Assembly (NCBI GenBank): GCA_944385585.1
Contig: CALWXU010000197.1
Span: 1-35,985 of the forward strand
Direction: 5' to 3'
From: an uncultured Flavonifractor sp.
Lineage (GTDB): Bacteria > Bacillota > Clostridia > Oscillospirales > Oscillospiraceae
Length of the DNA stretch: 35,985 nt
Below, in pieces: positions 7,473 to 14,861 of the stretch. Under the pieces are notes generated by a model. It ran no database searches, was not told the DNA's origin, and worked only from the letters and a program-made list of their open reading frames with translations. Within the stretch, counting starts at the first letter, position 1; each line of letters starts with the position of its first letter. A program made the translations under genes and the position numbers.

Positions 7473-7491
7473 TGTTAAAAATATTATAACA
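7473..7491. promoter_or_regulatory. operator 1, TGTTA-N9-TAACA
   Basis: Perfect inverted repeat. It contains the -10 box (TATAAT on the minus strand, 7483-7488) of the leftward Rrf2 promoter, whose -35 is a weak TTGCAT (7506-7511) at 17 bp, and it abuts the -35 of the rightward promoter. Confidence 0.65.
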
Positions 7492-7496
7492 GCATA

Positions 7497-7525
7497 TTGA
7501 CAGGGATGCAAGCGGGTGCTATGAT
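7497..7525 (+). promoter_or_regulatory. sigma-A promoter of the sirtuin operon
   Basis: TTGACA (7497-7502), 17-bp spacer, TATGAT (7520-7525). A near-consensus promoter placed exactly between the two TGTTA-N9-TAACA dyads. Confidence 0.85.
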
Positions 7526-7533
7526 AAACACGC

Positions 7534-7552
7534 TGTTAAAGAAAAAATAACA
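7534..7552. promoter_or_regulatory. operator 2, TGTTA-N9-TAACA
   Basis: A second perfect copy of the same dyad, 61 bp from the first, lying directly downstream of the expected start point of the sirtuin operon and just ahead of its ribosome site. Occupation would block the rightward promoter. Confidence 0.65.
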
Positions 7553-7574
7553 TCAGGCAGAGAGGTTGAACCCC

Positions 7575-8552
7575 ATGAGCTTTTACGAAGATTTGGTCAC
7601 TCAGACCCAGATGAACTATTCCCACTATTATACTGTCTACGCCTCCGGGCGCACGCCCTATGAACTGACGGACAAACCCGCCCTGCCCTACGACCAGCAG
7701 ATCGCCCGACTGGTTCAGGAAATCCGGGAAGCTGACTGCGTTGTCGTTGGCGGCGCCTCCGGCCTGTCGGCGGCAGGCGGCGGGGACTTTTATTATGAGG
7801 ACAATGCCTCCTATCGGAAATACTTCGGCAAGTATGCGGAGAAGTACCACTTCAATGGGGCTTTTGCGGGCATGATGCACCATTGGGCCACCCGGGAGGA
7901 GTTTTGGGGCTATCTGGCCACCTTCCTGCACACCACCCAGACCGCGCCCATCCGCCCGCCCTATCTGGATCTGGATGCGCTGCTGGAGGGCAAGGACTTC
8001 TTTGTGCTGACCACCAACCAGGACACCCAGTTTGTCAAACTCTACCCGGAGGAACAGGTGGCGGAGATCCAGGGGGATCACCGATTTTTCCAGTGTGCCG
8101 CCTGCTGCACCGACGACACCTGGGACGCAGTGGGACCGGTGGCTCAGATGGTACAGGCGATGGGCGAACACACTGCCATCCCCACCGAGCTGATCCCCCG
8201 CTGCCCCCACTGCGGCGGGGAGGCCTTCCCCTGGGTGCGGGGCTACGGCAACTTTTTGCAGGGCAAAAAGTACGAGGAACAATACGAGAAAGTTTCCCGC
8301 TATGTGCTGGCGCACAAGGACAGCAAGCTCCTGTTTCTGGAGCTGGGCGTGGGCCGCCTGACCCCCATGTTCATCCAGGAGCCGTTCTGGAACCTGACCC
8401 TCAGCTTCCCCCACGCCCGGTATATCGCCGTGAACAACCAGTATAACTTCCTGCCCAAGCAGTTGGAGGACAAGGGCATGGTCATCGTGGAGGACATTGC
8501 CAAGGTGCTGCGGGATGCCCGCGCGTCAGCCAGCCGGGGGCCGATGCAATGA
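7575..8552 (+). CDS. class M-like sirtuin (NAD-dependent ADP-ribosyltransferase/deacylase), copy 1
   Basis: A 325-residue Sir2-fold protein. Visible: NAD-binding G-G-A-S-G-L-S (59-65), T-T-N148-Q-D150, and a zinc ribbon with C174, C177, C178 and C210-x2-C213. The position of the catalytic histidine of ordinary sirtuins (the HG dipeptide) is Q166-G167. From memory, class M sirtuins (SirTM), which ADP-ribosylate rather than deacetylate, also have Gln there. An N-terminal extension of about 45 residues is not shared by the two paralogues downstream. The ATG at 7575 is preferred over the TTG at 7566 because AGAGG sits 9 bp before it. It is followed by the next paralogue with an ATGA overlap. Confidence 0.85.
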   Translation: MSFYEDLVTQTQMNYSHYYTVYASGRTPYELTDKPALPYDQQIARLVQEIREADCVVVGGASGLSAAGGGDFYYEDNASYRKYFGKYAEKYHFNGAFAGMMHHWATREEFWGYLATFLHTTQTAPIRPPYLDLDALLEGKDFFVLTTNQDTQFVKLYPEEQVAEIQGDHRFFQCAACCTDDTWDAVGPVAQMVQAMGEHTAIPTELIPRCPHCGGEAFPWVRGYGNFLQGKKYEEQYEKVSRYVLAHKDSKLLFLELGVGRLTPMFIQEPFWNLTLSFPHARYIAVNNQYNFLPKQLEDKGMVIVEDIAKVLRDARASASRGPMQ

Positions 8553-9424
8553 CAGAGCAGGTACTGGACCAGCTGGCCGAAAAAGTCGAGATTGCGGATG
8601 CAATCCTGATCGGCGCCGGATCCGGGCTGTCCAGTGCGGCGGGGTATAACCACTACCATTGGATGCCGGCCTTGGATTCGTATCTGAGAGAATTTCGGGA
8701 GTATTATCGGTTTGCCTCCCCCTTTGCTGATTTTTATTACTGTTATTCCTCGCCGGAACAACAGTGGGCGTACTATACCCGATATATTTACAGTATGTGG
8801 CACCTGCCCACCGGCCAGCCATATCTGGACCTGCGGGCTGTTCTGGCAGGCAAGGACTACTTTGTGCTGACCACCAATGTGGACGGGCAATGTGAGCGGG
8901 TATTCCCCCAGAAGCGATTATGCGCATACCAGGGAAACATGGGGTATTTCCAGTGCTCCCAACCCTGCCATGACCGTATTTACGAAAACCGGGATGCCGT
9001 TGAAGCCATGAACAGGGCGCTGGGGGATATGGTTCTGCCCTCTTCCCTGATCCCCCGCTGCCCGGAATGCGGGCGAATTATGGTTCCCTGGGTGCGGGAC
9101 GATACCTTCTTGGAGGGAACCGCCTGGCAGGAAGGCGTCGCACGTTACCAGGCGTTCCTTCGGCATTGGCTGATGGAGCGGACTGGAAAGAAACTCCTGC
9201 TGCTGGAGCTGGGCGTGGGCGAGATGACGCCCAGCATCATCAAGCTGCCTTTCTGGCAGCTGACCGCCCAAAACGAGCATGTATTTTACGCCTGCCTGAA
9301 TCAAAAGCCTTCCCACGCGCCGGAGCACCTCAAAGGGAAAAGCCTCTATTTGCAGGGGGATCTGGCGGAGATACTGTCCCGGCTGCGACAAAAATTGTGC
9401 AGAATCGGCTGTGTGCCGGAATAA
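8549..9424 (+). CDS. class M-like sirtuin, copy 2
   Basis: 291 residues, overlapping copy 1 by ATGA. NAD-binding G22-A-G-S-G-L-S-S-A-A-G32, T-T-N110-V-D112, Q128-G129 in place of His-Gly, and a complete four-cysteine zinc ribbon (C136, C140, C171, C174). The C-terminal half repeats the landmarks of copy 1: P-R-C-P-x-C-G, then L-E-L-G-V-G-x-x-T-P. Of the three copies this is the most canonical for class M. It probably uses NAD+ to modify a protein; no carrier protein, lipoate ligase or macrodomain gene, the usual class M partners, is found nearby. Confidence 0.85.
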   Translation: MTEQVLDQLAEKVEIADAILIGAGSGLSSAAGYNHYHWMPALDSYLREFREYYRFASPFADFYYCYSSPEQQWAYYTRYIYSMWHLPTGQPYLDLRAVLAGKDYFVLTTNVDGQCERVFPQKRLCAYQGNMGYFQCSQPCHDRIYENRDAVEAMNRALGDMVLPSSLIPRCPECGRIMVPWVRDDTFLEGTAWQEGVARYQAFLRHWLMERTGKKLLLLELGVGEMTPSIIKLPFWQLTAQNEHVFYACLNQKPSHAPEHLKGKSLYLQGDLAEILSRLRQKLCRIGCVPE

Positions 9425-9440
9425 GAGAAGGAGCGTTTGT

Positions 9441-10277
9441 ATGGAGAATCTGAAACCTGTGGCGGAAGCCATCCAGGCTGCCGATGCCATTTTGATCGGG
9501 GCCAGCAACGGCCTGTCCATCACCGAAGGCCTGCATCTCTTCGCCGATAACCAGGCTTTTGAGGAATTGTTCGGCGATCTCAAACGGAAATACGGCCTGC
9601 GGTGTATTCTGCACGGCATGGGGGCTCGCTGGCCGTCCGAGGAGGAAAAGTGGGGGTTCTGGTCCCGCCTGATCCACCACTACTGCGGCGAATACAAGCC
9701 CACGCCGGTCATGCAGGATCTGCGGGCCATCGTGGGCGAGAAGGATTATTTCATTGTGACCTCCAACGGGGAGTGCCACTTTGAGATGAGCGGCTTTGCC
9801 CCGGAAAAGATTTACGAGGTCGAGGGAAACTGGCTGACCATGCAGTGCGCCCGCCCCTGCCACGACACCCTATACCCCACGCTGGAACTGGCAGAGAAGA
9901 TGGCCGCCGCAGAGCGGGACGGGAAGATCCCGTCGGAACTCGTCCCCCGCTGCCCCAAGTGCGGCGGGCCGATGGAGGTTCACATGGAAGGCGGCCCCAA
10001 CTTCATCCCCGATACCGCAGCCCGGCAGCGGATGCAGGCTTTTCTACACCGGTATCACGGGAAGAAGCTGGTGGTGCTGGAGCTGGGCATCGGCTGGCGC
10101 AATCAGCTCATCAAGGCTCCGCTCATGCGTCTGGTGGCCCAGGAGCCCCATGCCGCCTATGTGACCATCAATCTGGGGGAAATCTATATCACTGATGACA
10201 TCAAAGCGCGGTCCTTTGGATTGGACGGCCCTTTAAGCGATATGTTGTCCGCGCTCCGGGAGGCGTGCGGCGTATGA
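9441..10277 (+). CDS. class M-like sirtuin, copy 3 (diverged active site)
   Basis: 278 residues with the same fold landmarks: G20-A-S-N-G-L-S26, a zinc ribbon C136, C140, C171, C174, and LELGIG near 213-218. The active site is altered further. T-S-N109-G-E111 replaces T-x-N-x-D, and the His/Gln position is E128-G129. Asn109, which contacts the nicotinamide ribose, is kept, so NAD binding is plausible while the chemistry may differ or be lost. It may be a regulatory partner of copies 1 and 2. AAGGAG lies 8 bp before the ATG; the HD gene downstream overlaps by ATGA. Confidence 0.82.
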   Translation: MENLKPVAEAIQAADAILIGASNGLSITEGLHLFADNQAFEELFGDLKRKYGLRCILHGMGARWPSEEEKWGFWSRLIHHYCGEYKPTPVMQDLRAIVGEKDYFIVTSNGECHFEMSGFAPEKIYEVEGNWLTMQCARPCHDTLYPTLELAEKMAAAERDGKIPSELVPRCPKCGGPMEVHMEGGPNFIPDTAARQRMQAFLHRYHGKKLVVLELGIGWRNQLIKAPLMRLVAQEPHAAYVTINLGEIYITDDIKARSFGLDGPLSDMLSALREACGV

Positions 10278-10537
10278 AACTTCCAGGGGCTGTAAAACGT
10301 GACTATGACCGCTGGAGCCGCTTCCTGGAGCAACAAATTGACTTTTCCCTGAAAGACAGTGAGAAGCACACCAAGGCCCACTGTGCCCGGGTGCTGCTGT
10401 ATGCACTTTTGATCGCGGAAAAAATGGGCTTATCACAAGAACTGCGGGAAGTGCTCGGCGCTGCGGCGGTCTTTCACGACTCCCGCCGTCAGGATGACTG
10501 GCTGGATGTAGGACATGGACAGCGGGCGGCAGACTAG
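10274..10537 (+). pseudogene. HD-domain phosphohydrolase, truncated
   Basis: 87 residues that cover the start of an HD hydrolase: the first histidine in HTKAHCARV (about 39-43) and the H-D pair in FHDSRRQDDWLDVGHGQRAAD. The frame stops right after RAAD, where family members continue with Y-Y-R-E and another hundred residues. In a shifted frame the text continues R-E-M-R-A, so a small deletion at about 10534 followed by loss of the rest seems likely. The ATG overlaps the stop of sirtuin 3, which makes it the fourth gene of the operon. HD proteins of this type remove phosphate from nucleotides; here activity is doubtful. Confidence 0.65.
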
Positions 10538-10565
10538 GGAAATGCGCGCACTTGCTTTTCTGCCG

Positions 10566-11060
10566 TTAAACAATATTCATGTCATCATCATGCAGCATAA
10601 ACATACAGACCGCAAGCAGTATCATTGCACATTCTATGGATATCATATCGGAAAAAATCAAGATCTCCTTTCTGAGCCGCAAGGTGTGTATCATTGTGCA
10701 GACCTCTCTTTTTTGTATGTAAATATGAAAGGTGCGGTCTGTATGTTGAACAATGGTGACTGGGCCATTGTGAGAATCCAACTTGATCCGCTGTGCCAGG
10801 GGCGGTTTCACGTGGCTGTTGCAAGGTGGTTTTTCCCCCTCCACAGCATAATTAAAGGGATATGGCCCAAAGTTCTCCCTGTTCTTTTCAAGGGAAATCG
10901 TTTCTCCGCTTTGATGGACGCATCCTATTTGGACCCCGTCAGGAGTGCAAATTTCAAGTGATGCCGCAGGCAAAAAGCTTCTTTTCACAAATCCAACGCA
11001 GACGCCTTCTGAGTTGAAAACCACGTATTTATTGACATGGGTTTTAACATATAATTGCAT
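10566..11060 (-). CDS. hypothetical protein, tubby/LURP-one-like
   Basis: 164 residues, no signal peptide. The repeating short strands with paired small and aromatic residues (YVVFNSEGVCVGFVK; LEICTPDGVQIGCVHQSG; VTIVQHTDRTFHIYIQKREV) resemble the tubby C-terminal/LURP-one-related barrel seen in bacterial YxjI-like proteins. The fold call is by eye only. A hydrophobic C-terminal stretch (about residues 142-157) could anchor it. AGGAGG precedes the ATG and only 2 bp separate it from the chromate transporter gene upstream, so it is the third gene of that operon. It ends 28 bp from the convergent HD fragment. Confidence 0.6.
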   Translation of the reverse strand: MQLYVKTHVNKYVVFNSEGVCVGFVKRSFLPAASLEICTPDGVQIGCVHQSGETISLEKNRENFGPYPFNYAVEGEKPPCNSHVKPPLAQRIKLDSHNGPVTIVQHTDRTFHIYIQKREVCTMIHTLRLRKEILIFSDMISIECAMILLAVCMFMLHDDDMNIV

Positions 11061-11062
11061 AG

Positions 11063-11623
11063 TTATCCTCCTATTACACTTACCGCTAATTTCATAATGC
11101 CAGCTAAAAGCATAACTAGGATGGGGTTTGTTTTTGCTTTTTGAAGCAGGATAAAGCAGATGGCAAATATAAGCACCATACTCCAATTTGTATTCGCAAT
11201 GGAAATTGCTCCACTGCCCCAAAACACCGAAATGAGAATGGAAATGCCAGCTGATGCGATCATAGCCACTACAGCGGGACGCAGGGTTGTCAAAATCTCC
11301 TGCAGCACACTCATATTTTGATACTTTAAGTACAATTTTGCGATGAGCGTGACAATGATACATGACGGAAGGACACATCCGATCGTTGCAATGAGTGCAC
11401 CTGGAATACCGGCAATTCTTATTCCGACAAAAGTTGCAGAGTTGATGGCAATTGGGCCCGGCGTCATTTGGGATATGGTGATCAAATCTGTAAATTCTGA
11501 CATGCTGAGCCAGCCGTGAGTCTCAACAATCTGATGTTGGATCAGCGGCATCGCTGCATAGCCGCCTCCAAAACTGAACAGGCCGATTTGTAGGAAGCTG
11601 AAAAACAGTTGAAGATAAATCAT
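11063..11623 (-). CDS. short chromate transporter (CHR) subunit
   Basis: 186 residues, about six hydrophobic segments, carrying the CHR signature FSFGGGYAAMPLIQ and the SQMTPGPIAINSATFVG loop. Single-domain CHR proteins come as pairs with opposite membrane topology, as with B. subtilis YwrA/YwrB, and export chromate or a related oxyanion. This is the second of the pair; its ATG overlaps the stop of the first by 4 bp. The natural substrate in a gut anaerobe is uncertain. Probably controlled by the divergent LysR regulator. Confidence 0.9.
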   Translation of the reverse strand: MIYLQLFFSFLQIGLFSFGGGYAAMPLIQHQIVETHGWLSMSEFTDLITISQMTPGPIAINSATFVGIRIAGIPGALIATIGCVLPSCIIVTLIAKLYLKYQNMSVLQEILTTLRPAVVAMIASAGISILISVFWGSGAISIANTNWSMVLIFAICFILLQKAKTNPILVMLLAGIMKLAVSVIGG

Positions 11624-12189
11624 GCTGCGACCCCTCTTTTCCGATGGATAAATGTTTGAATGATCCCGATCAAAATGCAGATCACGACAACGTAAATTAC
11701 ATTTACATTCAAAAAGCAGGTCGCGGCAAAGGCCGCTGCCATGACGCCGATGGATGACAATTTCCTCCCATGGATCACCTCTGCTGCCATTTCATAAACC
11801 ACAGATGCGATAACTGCGCCTACCCCTGCCTGCATTCCCTCAAGAACCTGGCTTACAATGAAATTATCGCGGAATGCGTGGTAGAAGACGGAGATCAGGG
11901 AGATGATGACAAAGGGTGGAATAACGGTGGCAACAATAGCCGTAAGCGCACCCAAGAGGCCTGCGAGCTTATATCCCACTACGATGGCGCCATTTACAGC
12001 AATTGCTCCCGGCGCTGACTGAGCGATCGCTATTAAATCAAGCATTTCATCTTCTTCGATCCAATGGCATTCATCTACAAACTTTTTTTTCATCAGCGTA
12101 ACAATGACGTATCCGCCGCCAAATGTAAAGGCGCTTAGATACAGTGTGGAGATAAATACTTTCAGCAGTACGTCTTTTTTTCTTTTCAT
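11620..12189 (-). CDS. short chromate transporter (CHR) subunit
   Basis: 189 residues with the CHR signature FTFGGGYVIVTLMKKKFVDE and the AQSAPGAIAVNGAIVVGYK loop, again about six membrane segments. First gene of the operon; partner of the protein encoded immediately downstream, with which it should form the working dimer. A CCTCC ribosome-site complement lies just outside the ATG. The divergent promoter region toward the LysR gene holds a long AT-rich dyad. Confidence 0.9.
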   Translation of the reverse strand: MKRKKDVLLKVFISTLYLSAFTFGGGYVIVTLMKKKFVDECHWIEEDEMLDLIAIAQSAPGAIAVNGAIVVGYKLAGLLGALTAIVATVIPPFVIISLISVFYHAFRDNFIVSQVLEGMQAGVGAVIASVVYEMAAEVIHGRKLSSIGVMAAAFAATCFLNVNVIYVVVICILIGIIQTFIHRKRGVAA

Positions 12190-12231
12190 ACTTTGCCCCT
12201 CCTTGGAGCATAGTATATCTTACGTTGACTT

Positions 12232-12258
12232 ATAATAAAAATAGTATTATTTTATTAT
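12232..12258. promoter_or_regulatory. AT-rich dyad in the chr/LysR divergent promoter
   Basis: ATAATAAAA (12232-12240), 9-bp spacer, TTTTATTAT (12250-12258): a perfect 9-bp inverted repeat midway between the divergent LysR and chromate genes. It is the expected place for the LysR protein to act on both. A TTGACT -35-like box precedes it at 12225-12230. AT richness makes chance pairing easier, so confidence is moderate. Confidence 0.45.
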
Positions 12259-12299
12259 TGTGATATTGTTTTTATTATAAAGCGGGTGAGGTATAAGGT

Positions 12300-13202
12300 A
12301 TGACGCTTCGTCACATGAAGATATTTGTAGCTGTATTCCAGCACAGCAACATTACAAGAGCAGCCGCAGAGCTGCATCTTGCGCAGCCATCAGTCAGCCT
12401 TGCCATCAAAGAACTGGAAGAGTATTACGGCATACAGCTTTTCGCAAGAATTGGAAGGCGTATTTCTCCCACCCCATGCGGCAGGGAATTCTATAGCTAT
12501 GCGCTTCATATCGTTACTTTGTTTGAAGATATGGAGACCAAAATCAAAAACTGGGGTGCAGTAGGATCCATCCGCATCGGAACTAGTATCACGATCGGTA
12601 CGCACATCCTGCCGTTTTTGCTGAATCAATATCAATTGCAATATCCCTCTTTAAAGATACAGGCAGTGGTTGGAAAATCCAGTGATATAGAGCAAAAACT
12701 TTTAGACAACTCGCTTGACATCGGCTTAATTGAGACGAATCCTGAGCATATCGATCTTTGTGCGACTCCCTTTATGCAGGATAAGATGTGCGCAATCGTG
12801 GCAAGGGATCATCCTCTGGCCTCCCAAAAAAGCGTGAGCCTTTCCCAATTGGTTGAGTATCCCTTTTTGGTAAGGGAAAAGGGCAGCGCAGGCAGGGATC
12901 TTCTGGACGCCTGCTGTTCCCTCCAACGGTTGTCCTTGCAGATCCTGCTGGAGAGCTCCAGCACACAAGCCATTGTAAAAGCTGTCGCAAACGGGCTCGG
13001 AGTTGCAATATTGCCATACCTGCTTGTGGAAAGAGATGTCCTGGAAAATGTTGTGGAACCGCTGCGGTTATGCCAGCCATTGCAGCGCGATTTGAATATT
13101 GTTTATCACAAAAGCAAGTTTCTCTCACCGAATTTGAAAACCTTTATCGCGGTGTGCCAACGTTATGGGAGAGACCATGAGATTGCATTAGACCTTGTTT
13201 GA
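12300..13202 (+). CDS. LysR-family regulator
   Basis: 300 residues with the N-terminal LysR helix-turn-helix (HMKIFVAVFQHSNITRAAAELHLAQPSVSLAIKELEEYYG) and a periplasmic-binding-like effector domain beginning near residue 90 (GSIRIGTSITIGTHILPFLL). Divergent to the chromate-type transporter pair, which it most likely controls. The effector is unknown. GTGAGG lies 8 bp before the ATG. Confidence 0.92.
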   Translation: MTLRHMKIFVAVFQHSNITRAAAELHLAQPSVSLAIKELEEYYGIQLFARIGRRISPTPCGREFYSYALHIVTLFEDMETKIKNWGAVGSIRIGTSITIGTHILPFLLNQYQLQYPSLKIQAVVGKSSDIEQKLLDNSLDIGLIETNPEHIDLCATPFMQDKMCAIVARDHPLASQKSVSLSQLVEYPFLVREKGSAGRDLLDACCSLQRLSLQILLESSSTQAIVKAVANGLGVAILPYLLVERDVLENVVEPLRLCQPLQRDLNIVYHKSKFLSPNLKTFIAVCQRYGRDHEIALDLV

Positions 13203-13360
13203 AAAAGAAAGGCTGCATAGAAAGACAGGATATTCAGGAAGGCACGCCCATCGTGTATCCTCGTCCATCTGCCAAACGAATCAAGGATTTGATCCAGAAG
13301 GAGGCAGGGAAAACCATTCTGCTTTTGTCTTACAAGCATGACGATCCGAAGGTGGAGTAA
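13203..13360 (+). pseudogene. C-terminal remnant of an unknown gene
   Basis: Directly after the LysR stop an open frame without ATG runs to the TAA at 13358. Its end reads GKTILLLSYKHDDPKVE and looks like genuine coding sequence (charged/hydrophobic alternation, no low-complexity). No family was recognised and no start with a ribosome site exists, so it is taken as a fragment left by a rearrangement. Confidence 0.3.
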
Positions 13361-13423
13361 GTGAAAATGGATTCCTTATCCCTTCACAATGTGGTATGAT
13401 TTTGAGGAAGGGAGGAACCCGAT

Positions 13424-13819
13424 ATGCCAGAAACCCATCTGCCCCATAATCATGGTCAGGCATTAGAGGGCACATTTGACCACATGCCCCGCACCGAGGA
13501 TTTCCAAACCGTTGCCGATGTTTTCAAGCTGCTCAGTGATGGGAGCCGGATTCGCATCTTCTGGCTGCTGTGTCATTGCGAAGAATGCGTCATCAACCTC
13601 TCTGCGATGGTACAGATGAGCAGCCCCGCAGTATCTCACCATTTGAAACAGTTGAAGGCAGGCGGTTTGATCGTGAGCCGCCGTGAAGGAAAGGAAGTCT
13701 ACTACAAGGCGGCCGATACAGAAGCAGCACAGCTGCTCCATCATACGATTGAAAAATTGGTGAAGATCATCTGCCCTACGGAAGATTCCAGAGGGGAGGT
13801 CTTGCATGAAACAGGATGA
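13424..13819 (+). CDS. ArsR-family regulator with Cys-rich sensing helix
   Basis: 131 residues. The helix before the recognition helix carries C50-H-C52-E-E-C55, with a further C117 near the end and a histidine-rich N-terminus (H5, H8, H10), all suited to binding a soft metal. The recognition helix is SSPAVSHHLKQL (66-77). Unlike the ArsR at the left of the window it lacks the alpha-5 D-x-H-x10-H-x2-E zinc site, so a thiol-based sensor of the CadC/CmtR kind is more likely. GGGAGG precedes the ATG and an extended -10 (TGGTATGAT) lies upstream. It overlaps the AraC gene by 14 bp. Confidence 0.85.
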   Translation: MPETHLPHNHGQALEGTFDHMPRTEDFQTVADVFKLLSDGSRIRIFWLLCHCEECVINLSAMVQMSSPAVSHHLKQLKAGGLIVSRREGKEVYYKAADTEAAQLLHHTIEKLVKIICPTEDSRGEVLHETG

Positions 13820-14861
13820 ATTGTCTTATACTGAGCGCATATTAAAAGATGTCCCTTCTGGTGAAGTATCCATCGTGCGCCATTTTGATTCGGCGCAAGG
13901 CCGAACCCTCTTGACAGATCAATTTTTGGCCAAAACTTCTGGAAAAGGGAAGGTAGAAACGTATGCCCTTTTCCCTGGGATAGAAGCGTCTTATCATGTT
14001 TTTCTGGCCCCTCAAATAGCATTCCATCATGACGCTTCTGACTCTATGCTGGAAATCTTTCACTGCAGGAGCGGACGGATCGGCTGGAATATGCGCGGCG
14101 GCACCGCTGTTTATCTGGGAGCCGGTGATATGACTGTCCACAGCACGGCCTGCTGCGCAGATTCCGCAATGATGTTTCCACTGGGATATACGGCGGGGAT
14201 CTCTTTCTCGGTCGACCTGCCGCACCTGAATGAAAATCCTCCTGAGATTTTACGGGAAGCGGGCATAGACGGAAAACGGCTACAGGACTTATTCTGCTCC
14301 GGGAAACCGGTCGCGACCCCGGCTTGTGCCGAGTTGGACTGTATCTTTGCCCCGCTGTATTGTGCAGCCCCGGCACAGCGCGGGCCCTATCTGAAGTTAA
14401 AGATTCAAGAGCTTTTGCTGTTCCTCTACAACTTCCAGCCTGAACGCAGGGAGTTGACACAGTATCACTCCCAGCAGACGGAATTGATTAAAGAGATCCA
14501 TCGCCTGCTTACAGAGCATTTAGACCAGCGCTATACCATTGAAGATCTTTCCAAAAGGTTCCTCATTAACAGCTCAATGCTAAAAGAGGTGTTCAAGGCC
14601 GTATATGGAGCGCCCATCGCCACCTACATGAAGGAATACCGAATCCGGCAGGCAATGAAGCTGCTTCGGGATACAAATGACAGCATTGCCTCCATTGCGG
14701 CGCGGGTGGGGTACGAATCACAAGGGAAATTTACACAGGCTTTCAAGGACGTTGCAATGGTGCTCCCATCAGAATATCGTAGAATTCAGTATTGCAAAGA
14801 TAGGGCACAATATTCTGAACAAGGCGCTGAACAACCGGATGGTAGCCCCCATACGATCTAG
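13806..14861 (+). CDS. AraC-family regulator, tail encoded by IS remnant
   Basis: 351 residues: an N-terminal sensing domain with many histidines and cysteines, then a double helix-turn-helix (about 225-325) with IEDLSKRFLINSSMLKEVFKAVYG and the second motif SIASIAARVGYESQGKFTQAFKD. After SEYRRI the last two dozen residues come from a different frame of the decayed IS1182-type transposase, which also supplies the stop codon. The DNA-binding part is complete, so the protein may still work. It is translationally coupled to the ArsR gene. Such ArsR-AraC pairs usually precede a transporter; none follows here, because the IS remnant took its place. Confidence 0.82.
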   Translation: MKQDELSYTERILKDVPSGEVSIVRHFDSAQGRTLLTDQFLAKTSGKGKVETYALFPGIEASYHVFLAPQIAFHHDASDSMLEIFHCRSGRIGWNMRGGTAVYLGAGDMTVHSTACCADSAMMFPLGYTAGISFSVDLPHLNENPPEILREAGIDGKRLQDLFCSGKPVATPACAELDCIFAPLYCAAPAQRGPYLKLKIQELLLFLYNFQPERRELTQYHSQQTELIKEIHRLLTEHLDQRYTIEDLSKRFLINSSMLKEVFKAVYGAPIATYMKEYRIRQAMKLLRDTNDSIASIAARVGYESQGKFTQAFKDVAMVLPSEYRRIQYCKDRAQYSEQGAEQPDGSPHTI

